Source: a bacterium
GTDB taxonomy: Bacteria; Electryoneota; Electryoneia; Electryoneales; Electryoneaceae
NCBI GenBank assembly: GCA_014729955.1
Contig: WJJA01000312.1
Coordinates: 1 to 5,664, forward strand
DNA length: 5,664 nucleotides
Direction: 5' to 3'
Of the stretch, positions 1 through 5,659 are shown piece by piece (positions within the stretch are counted from its first letter, which is position 1; each line of letters begins with the position of its first letter). The notes beneath the pieces are model-generated. The model searched no databases, was not told the origin of the DNA, and was given only the letters and a program-made list of their open reading frames with translations. The position numbers and the translations under genes were made by a program.

Positions 1-838
1 GGTACGATCCCCGTCCGCCGCCGATGGGTCCTTCAAAATTCCCGCCGACGCCTGCCATTCCCAGGTCGATCGCGCCGGTCGTCTGTTCACGTGAACCGGC
101 ACGCAGATCCAGGTCGAGCACGCTGGACAGTTTATCCCCGTAGCGTGCGGAAAACCCGCCGGAAGCGAAGGTCACATCGCGCAGAAACTCATTGTTCAGG
201 GCGGAGATGGGCCCGCCGGTGGAGCCGACGAAGCCAAAATGATTGAGGTTTTCCACCTCGATGCCGTCCATGACGATCAGGTTTTCCGAGGGATTGCCGC
301 CGCGCACCACGATCTCGTTGTTCTGGTCGCTCTGTCCCGCCACACCCGGCAGGGCCTGCAGCGCCCGCTGTATGTCTTCTGCTGCGCCGGGGGCACGACG
401 GATTTCCTCATATCGCAGAGATCGGGATGAGGTGGGCAGGTCCGGGGTGTCGCTTTCAAAATAGCCGGCAGTGAAGATCACCTCTTCGCCCTCGACCAGG
501 GTCGCCTTCAGTTGAAACTCGACGACTGTCGTTCGTCCCGGACGAATCGCGATTTCATCCTGCGCATGGGGGACATATCCGATAGCGGTGGCGCGGATGC
601 GATAGGTGCCGGGCGGGAGATTGTCGATCCGGTAGCGCCCCTCCAGGTCGGTTGCCGCCCCTCGTGCCGTTCCTTCCACAATGACATTGGCCGCAGCGAT
701 CGGATTGCGCGTTGCCTGTTCGATGACACGGCCCGAGACCGCACCCGATCCCGTTTCGGACGGTTCTGCGACGGCCTGCGGATTGCCCGCCGTAAGCAGG
801 GTGTAAACGAGAAAGAGGGCAATACGAAGCGATCTCAT
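1..838 (-). CDS. TonB-dependent outer-membrane receptor, N-terminal part (3' end beyond the window)
   Basis: The frame is open without a stop from ATG at 838 to the window edge, giving 279 residues of a larger protein. Residues 1-24 form a signal peptide (hydrophobic ALFLVYTLL core, AVA before E25). Residues about 33-112 match the carboxypeptidase-regulatory-like beta-sandwich: GAVSGRVIE, PIAAANVIVEGT, TDLEGRYRIDNLPPGTYRI, IGYVP. A short TonB-box-like segment (EGEEVIFTA, 116-124) follows, then a plug domain from about 143 with EDIQRALQALPGV, EIVVRGGNPSENLIVMDGI and FSARYGDKLSSVLDL. The family imports bulky substrates across the outer membrane using TonB-ExbBD energy; the substrate cannot be read here because the barrel is missing. 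An AAAAGGA ribosome site (848-854) lies 9 nt before the ATG, inside the end of the PadR gene. The ATG overlaps the PadR stop by one base (TGATG), so translation is probably coupled. Family assignment is secure; the substrate is unknown. Confidence 0.93.
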   Translation of the reverse strand, partial: MRSLRIALFLVYTLLTAGNPQAVAEPSETGSGAVSGRVIEQATRNPIAAANVIVEGTARGAATDLEGRYRIDNLPPGTYRIRATAIGYVPHAQDEIAIRPGRTTVVEFQLKATLVEGEEVIFTAGYFESDTPDLPTSSRSLRYEEIRRAPGAAEDIQRALQALPGVAGQSDQNNEIVVRGGNPSENLIVMDGIEVENLNHFGFVGSTGGPISALNNEFLRDVTFASGGFSARYGDKLSSVLDLDLRAGSREQTTGAIDLGMAGVGGNFEGPIGGGRGSY

Positions 839-1428
839 CACGTCACGTCCTTTTCATCCCACGGGGAAACTGTACCTGACGCCCGTTCGTATTGCGCACG
901 GATCACCTCTTCCGCACGCTGTAACCACTGCAATTCCGCCTCCGCGCCTTTCAAGCCATACTCGAGAGTCAGCAACTGGTAAGGGGTTGCCGGGCTGTCG
1001 CCGTGTATAGCGCTTACGTGTTCGCTGATCCTGCGGTAGGTCTCAGCAGCTTCATGAACGCGTTTACGTTGAATTTTCAGCAGTTCCAACAACGCTTGAG
1101 GCGCTGTATGCACGCCGAAGAAGAGTTTCAGCAGCAGTTCATTCTTGAAGACCTCTTCGCGATGAGGGGCCTGCAGCCATTGATGCAACGCTTTGCGTCC
1201 CTGCCGGGTGATGTTATAGACCTTGCGTAAGCGCCCGTTACGTTTGCTCTCGCTGACCTCCACCCAGCCGACTTCTTCCATCTCATGAAGATGAGGATAG
1301 ATCGAACCAAACGATTCCTGCCAGAAGAAGCTGATGCTCTGTTCGATCCGCTGCTTGATCTCATACCCGGTCAACGGCATGTTGGCCAACCAGCCCAGGA
1401 CGGCAAAGTGAGATGTTTTCGGTTGCAA
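838..1428 (-). CDS. PadR-family transcriptional regulator
   Basis: This 196-residue protein has the usual PadR layout and length. Residues about 5-85 are the winged helix-turn-helix, with the hallmarks FAVLGWLANMPLTGYEIKQ, FFWQESFGSIYPHLHEMEEVGWV, GRLRKVYNIT and GRKALHQWL. Residues about 90-185 are a charged helical segment, as in the C-terminal dimerisation domain of subfamily-1 PadR proteins. PadR proteins are usually repressors released by small hydrophobic ligands, and they often regulate themselves and an adjacent transport gene. The start is TTG at 1428: an in-frame TGA lies a short way upstream, no ATG or GTG intervenes, and AAAGGAGG (1433-1440) stands 4 nt before it. The next in-frame Met (residue 17) would delete the first helix. 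The stop overlaps the start of the TonB receptor gene, so the pair is inferred to be one operon. A perfect palindrome upstream suggests autoregulation. The ligand is unknown. Confidence 0.95.
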   Translation of the reverse strand: MQPKTSHFAVLGWLANMPLTGYEIKQRIEQSISFFWQESFGSIYPHLHEMEEVGWVEVSESKRNGRLRKVYNITRQGRKALHQWLQAPHREEVFKNELLLKLFFGVHTAPQALLELLKIQRKRVHEAAETYRRISEHVSAIHGDSPATPYQLLTLEYGLKGAEAELQWLQRAEEVIRAQYERASGTVSPWDEKDVT

Positions 1429-1432
1429 GGCG

Positions 1433-1440
1433 CCTCCTTT
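1433..1440 (-). promoter_or_regulatory. Ribosome binding site setting the TTG start of the PadR gene
   Basis: AAAGGAGG on the minus strand is nearly a full anti-16S match, 4 nt before TTG at 1428. The spacing is slightly short, but no other start codon lies between the upstream in-frame TGA and this TTG. A strong site paired with a weak start codon suggests deliberately limited regulator synthesis (inference). Confidence 0.75.
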
Positions 1441-1450
1441 ACTATCGAAT

Positions 1451-1477
1451 CAGTATATATCAAATTGATATATACTG
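1451..1477. promoter_or_regulatory. Perfect 27-bp palindrome, probable PadR operator
   Basis: CAGTATATATCAA, one central A, then TTGATATATACTG: two perfect 13-base arms with a single-base centre. It starts 23 bp upstream of the PadR start codon and overlaps the best promoter candidate. PadR dimers bind AT-rich inverted repeats in their own promoters, so this is the natural autoregulatory site. The right arm also pairs with a further half-site: TACTG-AAA-CAGTA at 1473-1485, a possible second, weaker binding position. The repeat is seen directly; binding by this PadR is inferred. Confidence 0.8.
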
Positions 1478-1480
1478 AAA
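1452..1480 (-). promoter_or_regulatory. Candidate promoter of the PadR-TonB receptor operon
   Basis: On the minus strand TTTCAG (1475-1480) and TATACT (1452-1457) are 17 bp apart. The -10 hexamer is five of six to consensus; the -35 is weak. Both lie largely within the palindrome, so a bound repressor would block polymerase. The predicted transcript start (about 1445) leaves a very short leader before the ribosome site, so the true start could be elsewhere. Confidence 0.4.
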
Positions 1481-1537
1481 CAGTAGACAGGCTGACTCCG
1501 GAGAACGAATTGTTAGCCCGAATATTTCATGAATGAA

Positions 1538-1618
1538 GAAAACATTCTTTTCCAAACACCACATTAACAATAAGATAGTGTCGCGCTATATGGCTTTGCT
1601 TCGGCATAGAATGTTTTC
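1538..1618. repeat. Inverted repeat, 11-bp arms, 59-bp spacer
   Basis: GAAAACATTCT (1538-1548) and its exact reverse complement AGAATGTTTTC (1608-1618) enclose 59 bp. The left arm overlaps a smaller stem, GAATG-AAGAAAA-CATTC, followed by TTTT (1531-1551). The repeat could be the ends of a small decayed element, an mRNA fold or a protein-binding pair. It contains no gene and no recognised transposon end. Confidence 0.5.
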
Positions 1619-1658
1619 AAGGCGAATTCATCTATTCATTCCCCCTTCGGGCGGTCCC

Positions 1659-1740
1659 AACTGCGTCATCTGCTTTGTTGCGAAGGATTCGCGGTATGGC
1701 AATACAGCTTCATTCTTCGCGCCTCCCATCTGACGCAGTT
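1659..1740. repeat. 82-bp nested palindromic element (interspersed-repeat-like)
   Basis: Outer arms AACTGCGTCA (1659-1668) and TGACGCAGTT (1731-1740) are exact reverse complements 62 bp apart. Inside them GCGAAG (1680-1685) pairs with CTTCGC (1715-1720) and can extend by a wobble and two further pairs. At the centre GTAT (1694-1697) pairs with ATAC (1702-1705) around a four-base loop. Successive concentric stems with internal loops are typical of mobile palindromic units (REP or MITE type) and of structured RNA ends. It lies 62 bp beyond the exporter stop, so it may also shape the 3' end of that mRNA. The family is not identified from sequence alone. Confidence 0.6.
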
Positions 1741-1801
1741 TGAACTCGTGAAATATCCGGGTTAGACGAACGACAGTTTCATGCGTCAACCGGACGACGG
1801 T

Positions 1802-4576
1802 TCAACTCTTCCGATCGAACAGGCTCATCATTGCCGGCAGCACGATGACGGTTGACACGAAACAGAACCCTACACCGATGAAGAGCACGATCCCGAAGGA
1901 AGCCATCCCGCGCATTTCGTAGAATCCGATGCTGCCGAACCCGATCATTGTTGTCAAACTGGTGAGGAGGATCGCACGTCCCACATAGCGGAAGCTGTCG
2001 TACACTTTTTCCGCACCGTGCAGCGCCGTCTCACGGTAACGGTGCAGTGCATGCACGCCGTCGTCGATACCGATTCCAAGAATGATCGGCACTGCGATCA
2101 GGTTGATGTAGTTGTATTTCATCCCGAGCAGGTACATGAGCCCGAGCATCAGGAAGGTGCCTCCGATCAGCGGCAGTGTCGCAAGCCAGCCTTTCAACCC
2201 CTTGAAATGCAGCAGCAGAAGCAACAGGATCACACCGAGGGCGAACAGGGCGCTGTCACGACCGTCCCGTAACGTCTCGACCGTCATCACGATAAACAGC
2301 TTCGCGGTGCTGCTGATGTGACCGGACACATCGGCCATCTGCTCGATGAATCGGTCCAGGTCGGGTTTTTCCCACAACGCGGTACGTGGGATGATGAATG
2401 TGAGGTACTCCGCGGCGAAATCACGTGGTATGTGGGCGCGACGTATCGATTCGGGCAGATCATCCGTCTCCACAGGGTCGAGGTTCGCCATGGCAAGCAG
2501 CATCGGAACGGATGCCTCCTTCCACCTCTTCGCGAGAGTCGCAGCATGTTCACCGGACACCTCGCCGTTCTCCAGGTGTCCCGTGATGGTCGGCAGCACA
2601 GCGGTTGAATCGGTTTCGTCGGTTGCCTGCTCGTACCCGGTCATCGTATCGATCACCTTCACGATCCGGTCTAGACCGGCCTGGAAAGCGAGGTTCGACA
2701 TCAAGTCGAGATTGTCCCAGAGACGATTCACTTCTTCCAGCAGGCGATCATTCAATTGGGCCGATGTATATGACGGACGGTAGGACTCGATCGTCCGGCG
2801 GAATGCTTCCACCCGGTCACGGTAAGCATCGGCCCGTCCGGGCGGCGGGATAAAGTCGCTGATCGCCTGCACATCGCCGACCACCGGCTTCTCCCTGACC
2901 TGCTCCTTCAAGTCACGCGCCTCTTCAATTGTTCCATTGACCGCCCAGGCGACCTGGTCGGAAGTGCCGAAGCGCTCCGGCAGCTCGTACTGCAATTCCA
3001 CCGAAGTGAGCCCTTTGGCTTCCAGGTTCAGGAAGTTAAACTCGAACTCCGTCCTGGTCGCGCCCCAGAACGACAGGCCGGCTACGACTACGAAAAGAGT
3101 CAAGACAATGCTGCTGCGGCGCCACGACCAGGCCGCGATTGTGCCGAGCAGGGGCCATCCCTCTTCGGCAGATGCTGCACGCGGAACCGGGAGTCCTTTG
3201 TTTTCTCGTCGGCGTTCCCGCAGCACGAGCAACGCCGGCAGCAGCAGGAAGACTGCGGCCAGGGTGAGAAGCACGCCAAGGCCCGCTGCCAGACCGAACT
3301 CGAATACGCCTCGTGTATCGGCAATCATCAGGGTCAGAAAGGCCGCCGAACTGGTGAGGGCACCGGTTATCACCCCCCGACCGGTGCCGTGCAGCATGTA
3401 CGCCGCCGCCTCTTCAAACCCGGCTCCGCGTGCACGTTCCTCGGTCCAGCGGCTGATTAAATGAATGGTGAAGTCGATTCCCAATCCAATCAGCACAATG
3501 CCGATCATGACGGTGAACATATTGAGCGAACCGATCAGGAGATAGAGCAGGCCCATGGTCCAGACGATACCAATGATCAGCGGCGCCAGGGCTATTAACG
3601 GCAGCAGCCAACCGTGAAAACTGCGCGCCAGTAACAGGTAGACCAGAACCAGGGCCGCCAGTGACAGCAGTTGGGTGTACGTCCCGACACTGTTCATTTC
3701 GTCCAGGCCGATCTTCGCCATACCGGTGAGATTGGCGGTCACTTCAGGGTGATCGGCGCCAATGTCGTCAAGGATGCCCTGTACTCGTTCCACGAGGCGC
3801 AGGTTGGGATCGATCTCGCCGGACATCGGCTGCCACGGTGTCAGCGAAATCATCAGCATGCGGCGGTCGAGTGACAGCATCCAGGGTTCACCCAGGATCA
3901 TGGTTTCGACCGCTTCACGCATCGGAGGGCTGTCAGGTTCATCTGCCAGGTTCGCCTGGATCACTTCCAGGCTGCGTGTCAAACCCAGCAGCGAGCGGGC
4001 GATCTGTACCTCGTCGCGCCGCATGTTGTCCTCGCTGTCGGTGTATTCACGCTCCAGGTCATCATTGAAACCGGACAGCACGCCGAGCAGTGAGGGGTCG
4101 TCATAGATGCGCAGGCTGCGGTCGAAATCGCGTTCCTTCTGCAGCACCAGACCGTGGCGCTGCATGAATTTCATCGGCAGGCGAGCCTGTATGCTATAAA
4201 CCGCGCCGACCCCCTCATCGATGAAAGGATCCGCTTCCAGCGCTGCCACCGCTTCCGGCATCGGGTCGTCCAGAGGACCGAGTGTCTCCAGGCGGGGAAG
4301 CAGATCCTCGGCCATGGCCACCATCCGGTCTCGTTTACCCTCCAGCACGATCACCAGCGATCCTTCTCCCCAGCGCTCCTGCACCTCACGGTACATTTGC
4401 GCATCGGGATTGTCCGCCGGCAACAGATCGTGAAAGTTGAGGTTCAGATGCAAGTGCTCTGCGCCGATCATCGCCACAATCGCGAGCACCAGGACGAGGC
4501 CGGTCATTTTCAGGGGATGCTGTACGGTCATGCGAACGAGCCAACTTCCCCGGCCGGTATCACCGCTTCCCATCAT
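1802..4576 (-). CDS. RND/MMPL-superfamily inner-membrane exporter
   Basis: This 924-residue protein has the duplicated RND plan of 12 expected membrane helices. TM1 is about 24-40, followed by a periplasmic loop (about 41-300) opening with LNFHDLLPADNP, a signature of the MMPL/HpnN-like branch. TM2-6 span about 302-452 and include GLGIDFTIHL (D368). TM7 is about 488-505, then a second periplasmic loop (about 506-770) and TM8-12 (about 773-917) with GIGIDDGVHALHRYRE (D838, D839). The acidic TM4/TM10 residues fit proton-driven transport. No adaptor or outer-membrane channel gene is adjacent, so lipid or hydrophobic-molecule export within the envelope is likelier than a tripartite AcrB-type pump (inference). 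Translation begins at ATG 4576 or the adjoining ATG 4573; the latter lies 6 nt from GGAGG and looks better. It overlaps the TetR gene and is probably its target. No truncation or frameshift was seen. Confidence 0.94.
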   Translation of the reverse strand: MMGSGDTGRGSWLVRMTVQHPLKMTGLVLVLAIVAMIGAEHLHLNLNFHDLLPADNPDAQMYREVQERWGEGSLVIVLEGKRDRMVAMAEDLLPRLETLGPLDDPMPEAVAALEADPFIDEGVGAVYSIQARLPMKFMQRHGLVLQKERDFDRSLRIYDDPSLLGVLSGFNDDLEREYTDSEDNMRRDEVQIARSLLGLTRSLEVIQANLADEPDSPPMREAVETMILGEPWMLSLDRRMLMISLTPWQPMSGEIDPNLRLVERVQGILDDIGADHPEVTANLTGMAKIGLDEMNSVGTYTQLLSLAALVLVYLLLARSFHGWLLPLIALAPLIIGIVWTMGLLYLLIGSLNMFTVMIGIVLIGLGIDFTIHLISRWTEERARGAGFEEAAAYMLHGTGRGVITGALTSSAAFLTLMIADTRGVFEFGLAAGLGVLLTLAAVFLLLPALLVLRERRRENKGLPVPRAASAEEGWPLLGTIAAWSWRRSSIVLTLFVVVAGLSFWGATRTEFEFNFLNLEAKGLTSVELQYELPERFGTSDQVAWAVNGTIEEARDLKEQVREKPVVGDVQAISDFIPPPGRADAYRDRVEAFRRTIESYRPSYTSAQLNDRLLEEVNRLWDNLDLMSNLAFQAGLDRIVKVIDTMTGYEQATDETDSTAVLPTITGHLENGEVSGEHAATLAKRWKEASVPMLLAMANLDPVETDDLPESIRRAHIPRDFAAEYLTFIIPRTALWEKPDLDRFIEQMADVSGHISSTAKLFIVMTVETLRDGRDSALFALGVILLLLLLHFKGLKGWLATLPLIGGTFLMLGLMYLLGMKYNYINLIAVPIILGIGIDDGVHALHRYRETALHGAEKVYDSFRYVGRAILLTSLTTMIGFGSIGFYEMRGMASFGIVLFIGVGFCFVSTVIVLPAMMSLFDRKS

Positions 4577-5160
4577 TGACCTCCCTTCAAAGCGTGGACA
4601 ATAAAAGCACGCAGCTCGTTACGCATCGCGGGGTTGTTCAATGCTCCCATCTCCTTCGACATCTGCGGAGCGAGGATGAACATCCCGTCCAAAATCGCGA
4701 AGATGATGTAGGTGACCAACGAAGGTGTCATCGGGCGAAACTCACCACGGTCGATGCCATGCTGCAGAACGCTTTCAAATTGCTCCACCAGGGGCGACTG
4801 CATCATCTCCGGCTCAATGGAACCAAACTGCCTGATCAAGCCGGGGTCGGCTGCAAATTCCTGGTACACAGGATGTTCGCTCACCACCTTCTCATATGCG
4901 TCCAGCAGCGCATGGATGCGTTCTTCGCCGGAGGCATCTTCCGGCAGATGTTTCACGAATTCCCCGATACCCTTCTCCGCCAGGTACAACACAAGGCGAA
5001 CAAATAGGTCGCCCTTGTCGCTGAACAGCTCGTAAAACGTACGCTTGGATACCGCCCCTTCACGGCAGATGTCCTCCACCGTGGTTTTCCGGAAACCGTA
5101 CCGTTCGAACAACGGCTCCGCCACATGGTAGAACAACTCTTGCTTCTCCTTTTTCCCCAT
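4573..5160 (-). CDS. TetR/AcrR-family transcriptional regulator
   Basis: The 195 residues match the usual TetR length. The N-terminal three-helix DNA-binding domain spans about 5-52: helix 1 with AEPLFERYGFRKTTVEDI, then CREGAVSKRTFYELFSDKGDLF as the helix-turn-helix and the TFYELF-KGDLF hallmark. Residues about 55-192 are the variable all-helical ligand-binding and dimer domain; their divergence prevents naming the ligand. The ATG at 5160 is preceded by GGAG with an 8-nt gap, and the lysine-rich start MGKKEKQ is typical. The stop lies within the start of the RND exporter gene, so the two are almost certainly cotranscribed. TetR proteins commonly repress themselves and a linked exporter until a hydrophobic ligand binds. 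An inverted repeat at 5214-5238, just downstream of a promoter candidate, fits autoregulation (inference). Confidence 0.95.
   Translation of the reverse strand: MGKKEKQELFYHVAEPLFERYGFRKTTVEDICREGAVSKRTFYELFSDKGDLFVRLVLYLAEKGIGEFVKHLPEDASGEERIHALLDAYEKVVSEHPVYQEFAADPGLIRQFGSIEPEMMQSPLVEQFESVLQHGIDRGEFRPMTPSLVTYIIFAILDGMFILAPQMSKEMGALNNPAMRNELRAFIVHALKGGQ
4579..4587 (-). promoter_or_regulatory. Ribosome binding site deciding between two exporter starts
   Basis: AAGGGAGGT on the minus strand precedes ATGATG (4576-4571). GGAGG is 3 nt from the first ATG and 6 nt from the second. The second would give 923 residues and a one-base TGATG overlap with the TetR stop, the same junction type as the PadR-receptor pair. 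The first gives a four-base ATGA overlap. Confidence 0.7.
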
Positions 5161-5213
5161 CCAAAGGTCTCCGAGTATCGATCTGTTCTGTCACTGTAGG
5201 TGCTGGATACCTG

Positions 5214-5238
5214 AAAACGATGTTCGATTATTCGTTTT
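5214..5238. promoter_or_regulatory. Inverted repeat, candidate TetR operator
   Basis: AAAACGA (5214-5220) and TCGTTTT (5232-5238) are perfect 7-base arms with an 11-bp spacer, total 25 bp. Within the spacer a CGA-TTAT-TCG sub-repeat (5225-5234) adds symmetry. It lies immediately downstream of the predicted -10 of the TetR gene, covering the expected transcript start. Size and position fit a TetR dimer site; binding is inferred. Confidence 0.5.
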
Positions 5239-5239
5239 T

Positions 5240-5269
5240 ATGATACAGTTTCGATTTTGCCGTTCGCAA
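5240..5269 (-). promoter_or_regulatory. Candidate promoter of the TetR-exporter operon
   Basis: On the minus strand TTGCGA (5264-5269) and TATCAT (5240-5245) are 18 bp apart: four of six and five of six to the sigma-70 consensus. Transcription would start near 5233, inside the inverted repeat, leaving a leader of about 70 nt before the TetR ATG. Confidence 0.5.
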
Positions 5270-5296
5270 GCGTTTCGCGCAAAACGCTCCGGGAGC
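5269..5296. repeat. Two GC-rich palindromes upstream of the TetR promoter
   Basis: AGCGTTT (5269-5275) and AAACGCT (5282-5288) form a 7-bp stem with a 6-base loop. Overlapping it, GCTCC-G-GGAGC (5286-5296) is a second palindrome. No U-tract follows on either strand, so a standard terminator is unlikely. They may be another regulator site or a remnant of an upstream transcript end. Confidence 0.4.
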
Positions 5297-5446
5297 ATCC
5301 GTCCGGTAGGCCGGGAAGGCAGTTGAGCAGGATAGATGTAGGGGTGGAAAAGCCCGTTATATCGGGATTCTGTCCGGTCTTGCACCAATCTGCCATCAAG
5401 AGGTGCTTATTTCTAACAGGTTAGCTTTAGAACATAACTGGTGACC

Positions 5447-5527
5447 ATGTTGTTTTTCTTTTTGTTGGCTGTAATCATTGCGATCATTGCACGGAAAACC
5501 TGCTTTTCTATTGCGAGCGCCGTGTAA
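5447..5527 (+). CDS. Possible small hydrophobic peptide, 26 aa
   Basis: ATG at 5447 to TAA at 5525-5527 encodes MLFFLLLAVIIAIIARKTCF and six further residues. Residues 1-15 are an unbroken hydrophobic stretch long enough to span or anchor in a membrane, followed by a basic R-K pair, the arrangement of many small membrane peptides. It could instead extend two codons upstream from GTG at 5441. No convincing Shine-Dalgarno site precedes it, and chance T-rich sequence can produce such a string, so it is unproven. It could also be a decayed 5' end of a membrane gene. An 8-base direct repeat, ATCATTGC (5474-5481 and 5483-5490), lies within it. Confidence 0.25.
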   Translation: MLFFFLLAVIIAIIARKTCFSIASAV

Positions 5528-5540
5528 GATGCAGTATACG
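5511..5540 (+). promoter_or_regulatory. Candidate promoter of the divergent right-edge gene
   Basis: TTGCGA (5511-5516) and TATACG (5535-5540) are separated by 18 bp on the plus strand. The -35 hexamer and the spacing are identical to those proposed for the TetR promoter on the other strand. It would give a leader of roughly 110 nt before the edge ATG. It overlaps the end of the small ORF. Confidence 0.35.
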
Positions 5541-5659
5541 TGTCGGGTCACACCCCGCTGCTGCGGACAAGAACCGACGGAACGTCAGGAACGCATCACT
5601 CACAGTACACGCAACGACCCACTCGTGCTGTCTCGCCGGCGATTCCCGGGAGAATGTGT

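Larger units (their letters stand above)
1429..1801. other. Gene-free spacer between the exporter gene and the PadR gene
   Basis: These 373 bp separate the exporter stop codon from the PadR start. No convincing coding sequence was found on either strand. The right-to-left contents are a weak hairpin over the exporter stop (AACCG-GACGA-CGGTT, 1788-1802, no U-run), an 82-bp nested inverted repeat (1659-1740), an 81-bp inverted repeat (1538-1618) and the PadR promoter-operator. The 1441-1620 part is visibly more AT-rich than the flanking genes. I saw no canonical intrinsic terminator with a U-tract for the exporter transcript. Confidence 0.7.
5161..5659. other. Gene-free divergent regulatory spacer right of the TetR gene
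   Basis: About 500 bp lie between the TetR start and a probable divergent gene at the right edge. They hold the TetR promoter and inverted repeat, GC-rich palindromes (5269-5296), a short CCCG-TTATAT-CGGG hairpin near 5357-5370, small palindromes around 5413-5451 (CTAAC-AG-GTTAG and AACAT-11-ATGTT), a hydrophobic 26-codon small ORF (5447-5527) and a possible plus-strand promoter (5511-5540). I recognised no tRNA, riboswitch consensus or long coding sequence. Confidence 0.6.

Noticed and set aside
508..822. Open frame on the minus strand, 104 codons
   Set aside because: It lies out of frame inside the TonB receptor gene, whose frame carries the signal peptide and clear domain motifs; the alternative protein is arginine- and serine-rich with no family signature.
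1531..1551. Stem GAATG-AAGAAAA-CATTC followed by TTTT, looking like a plus-strand terminator
   Set aside because: The stem is only 5 bp and AT-rich, and no plus-strand gene lies upstream; it is better explained as part of the larger 1538-1618 repeat.
1533..1733. Plus-strand open frame, 66 codons, in the spacer
   Set aside because: It has no ribosome site and runs through both inverted repeats; its composition resembles no protein family.
1788..1802. Hairpin over the exporter stop as an intrinsic terminator
   Set aside because: The stem is 5 bp and no U-tract follows on the minus strand.
2346..2783. Plus-strand open frame of 145 codons opposite the exporter
   Set aside because: It is antisense to a well-supported RND gene, arginine- and serine-rich, with no motif; other long plus-strand frames between 2018 and 5035 were rejected for the same reason.
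5219..5240. GTTCGATTA string resembling a tRNA T-loop
   Set aside because: No acceptor stem, anticodon arm or D-arm can be assembled around it; it is part of the TetR inverted repeat.
5191..5388. Minus-strand open frame of 65 codons upstream of the TetR gene
   Set aside because: It covers the promoter and palindromes, has no plausible ribosome site and shows no recognisable domain.
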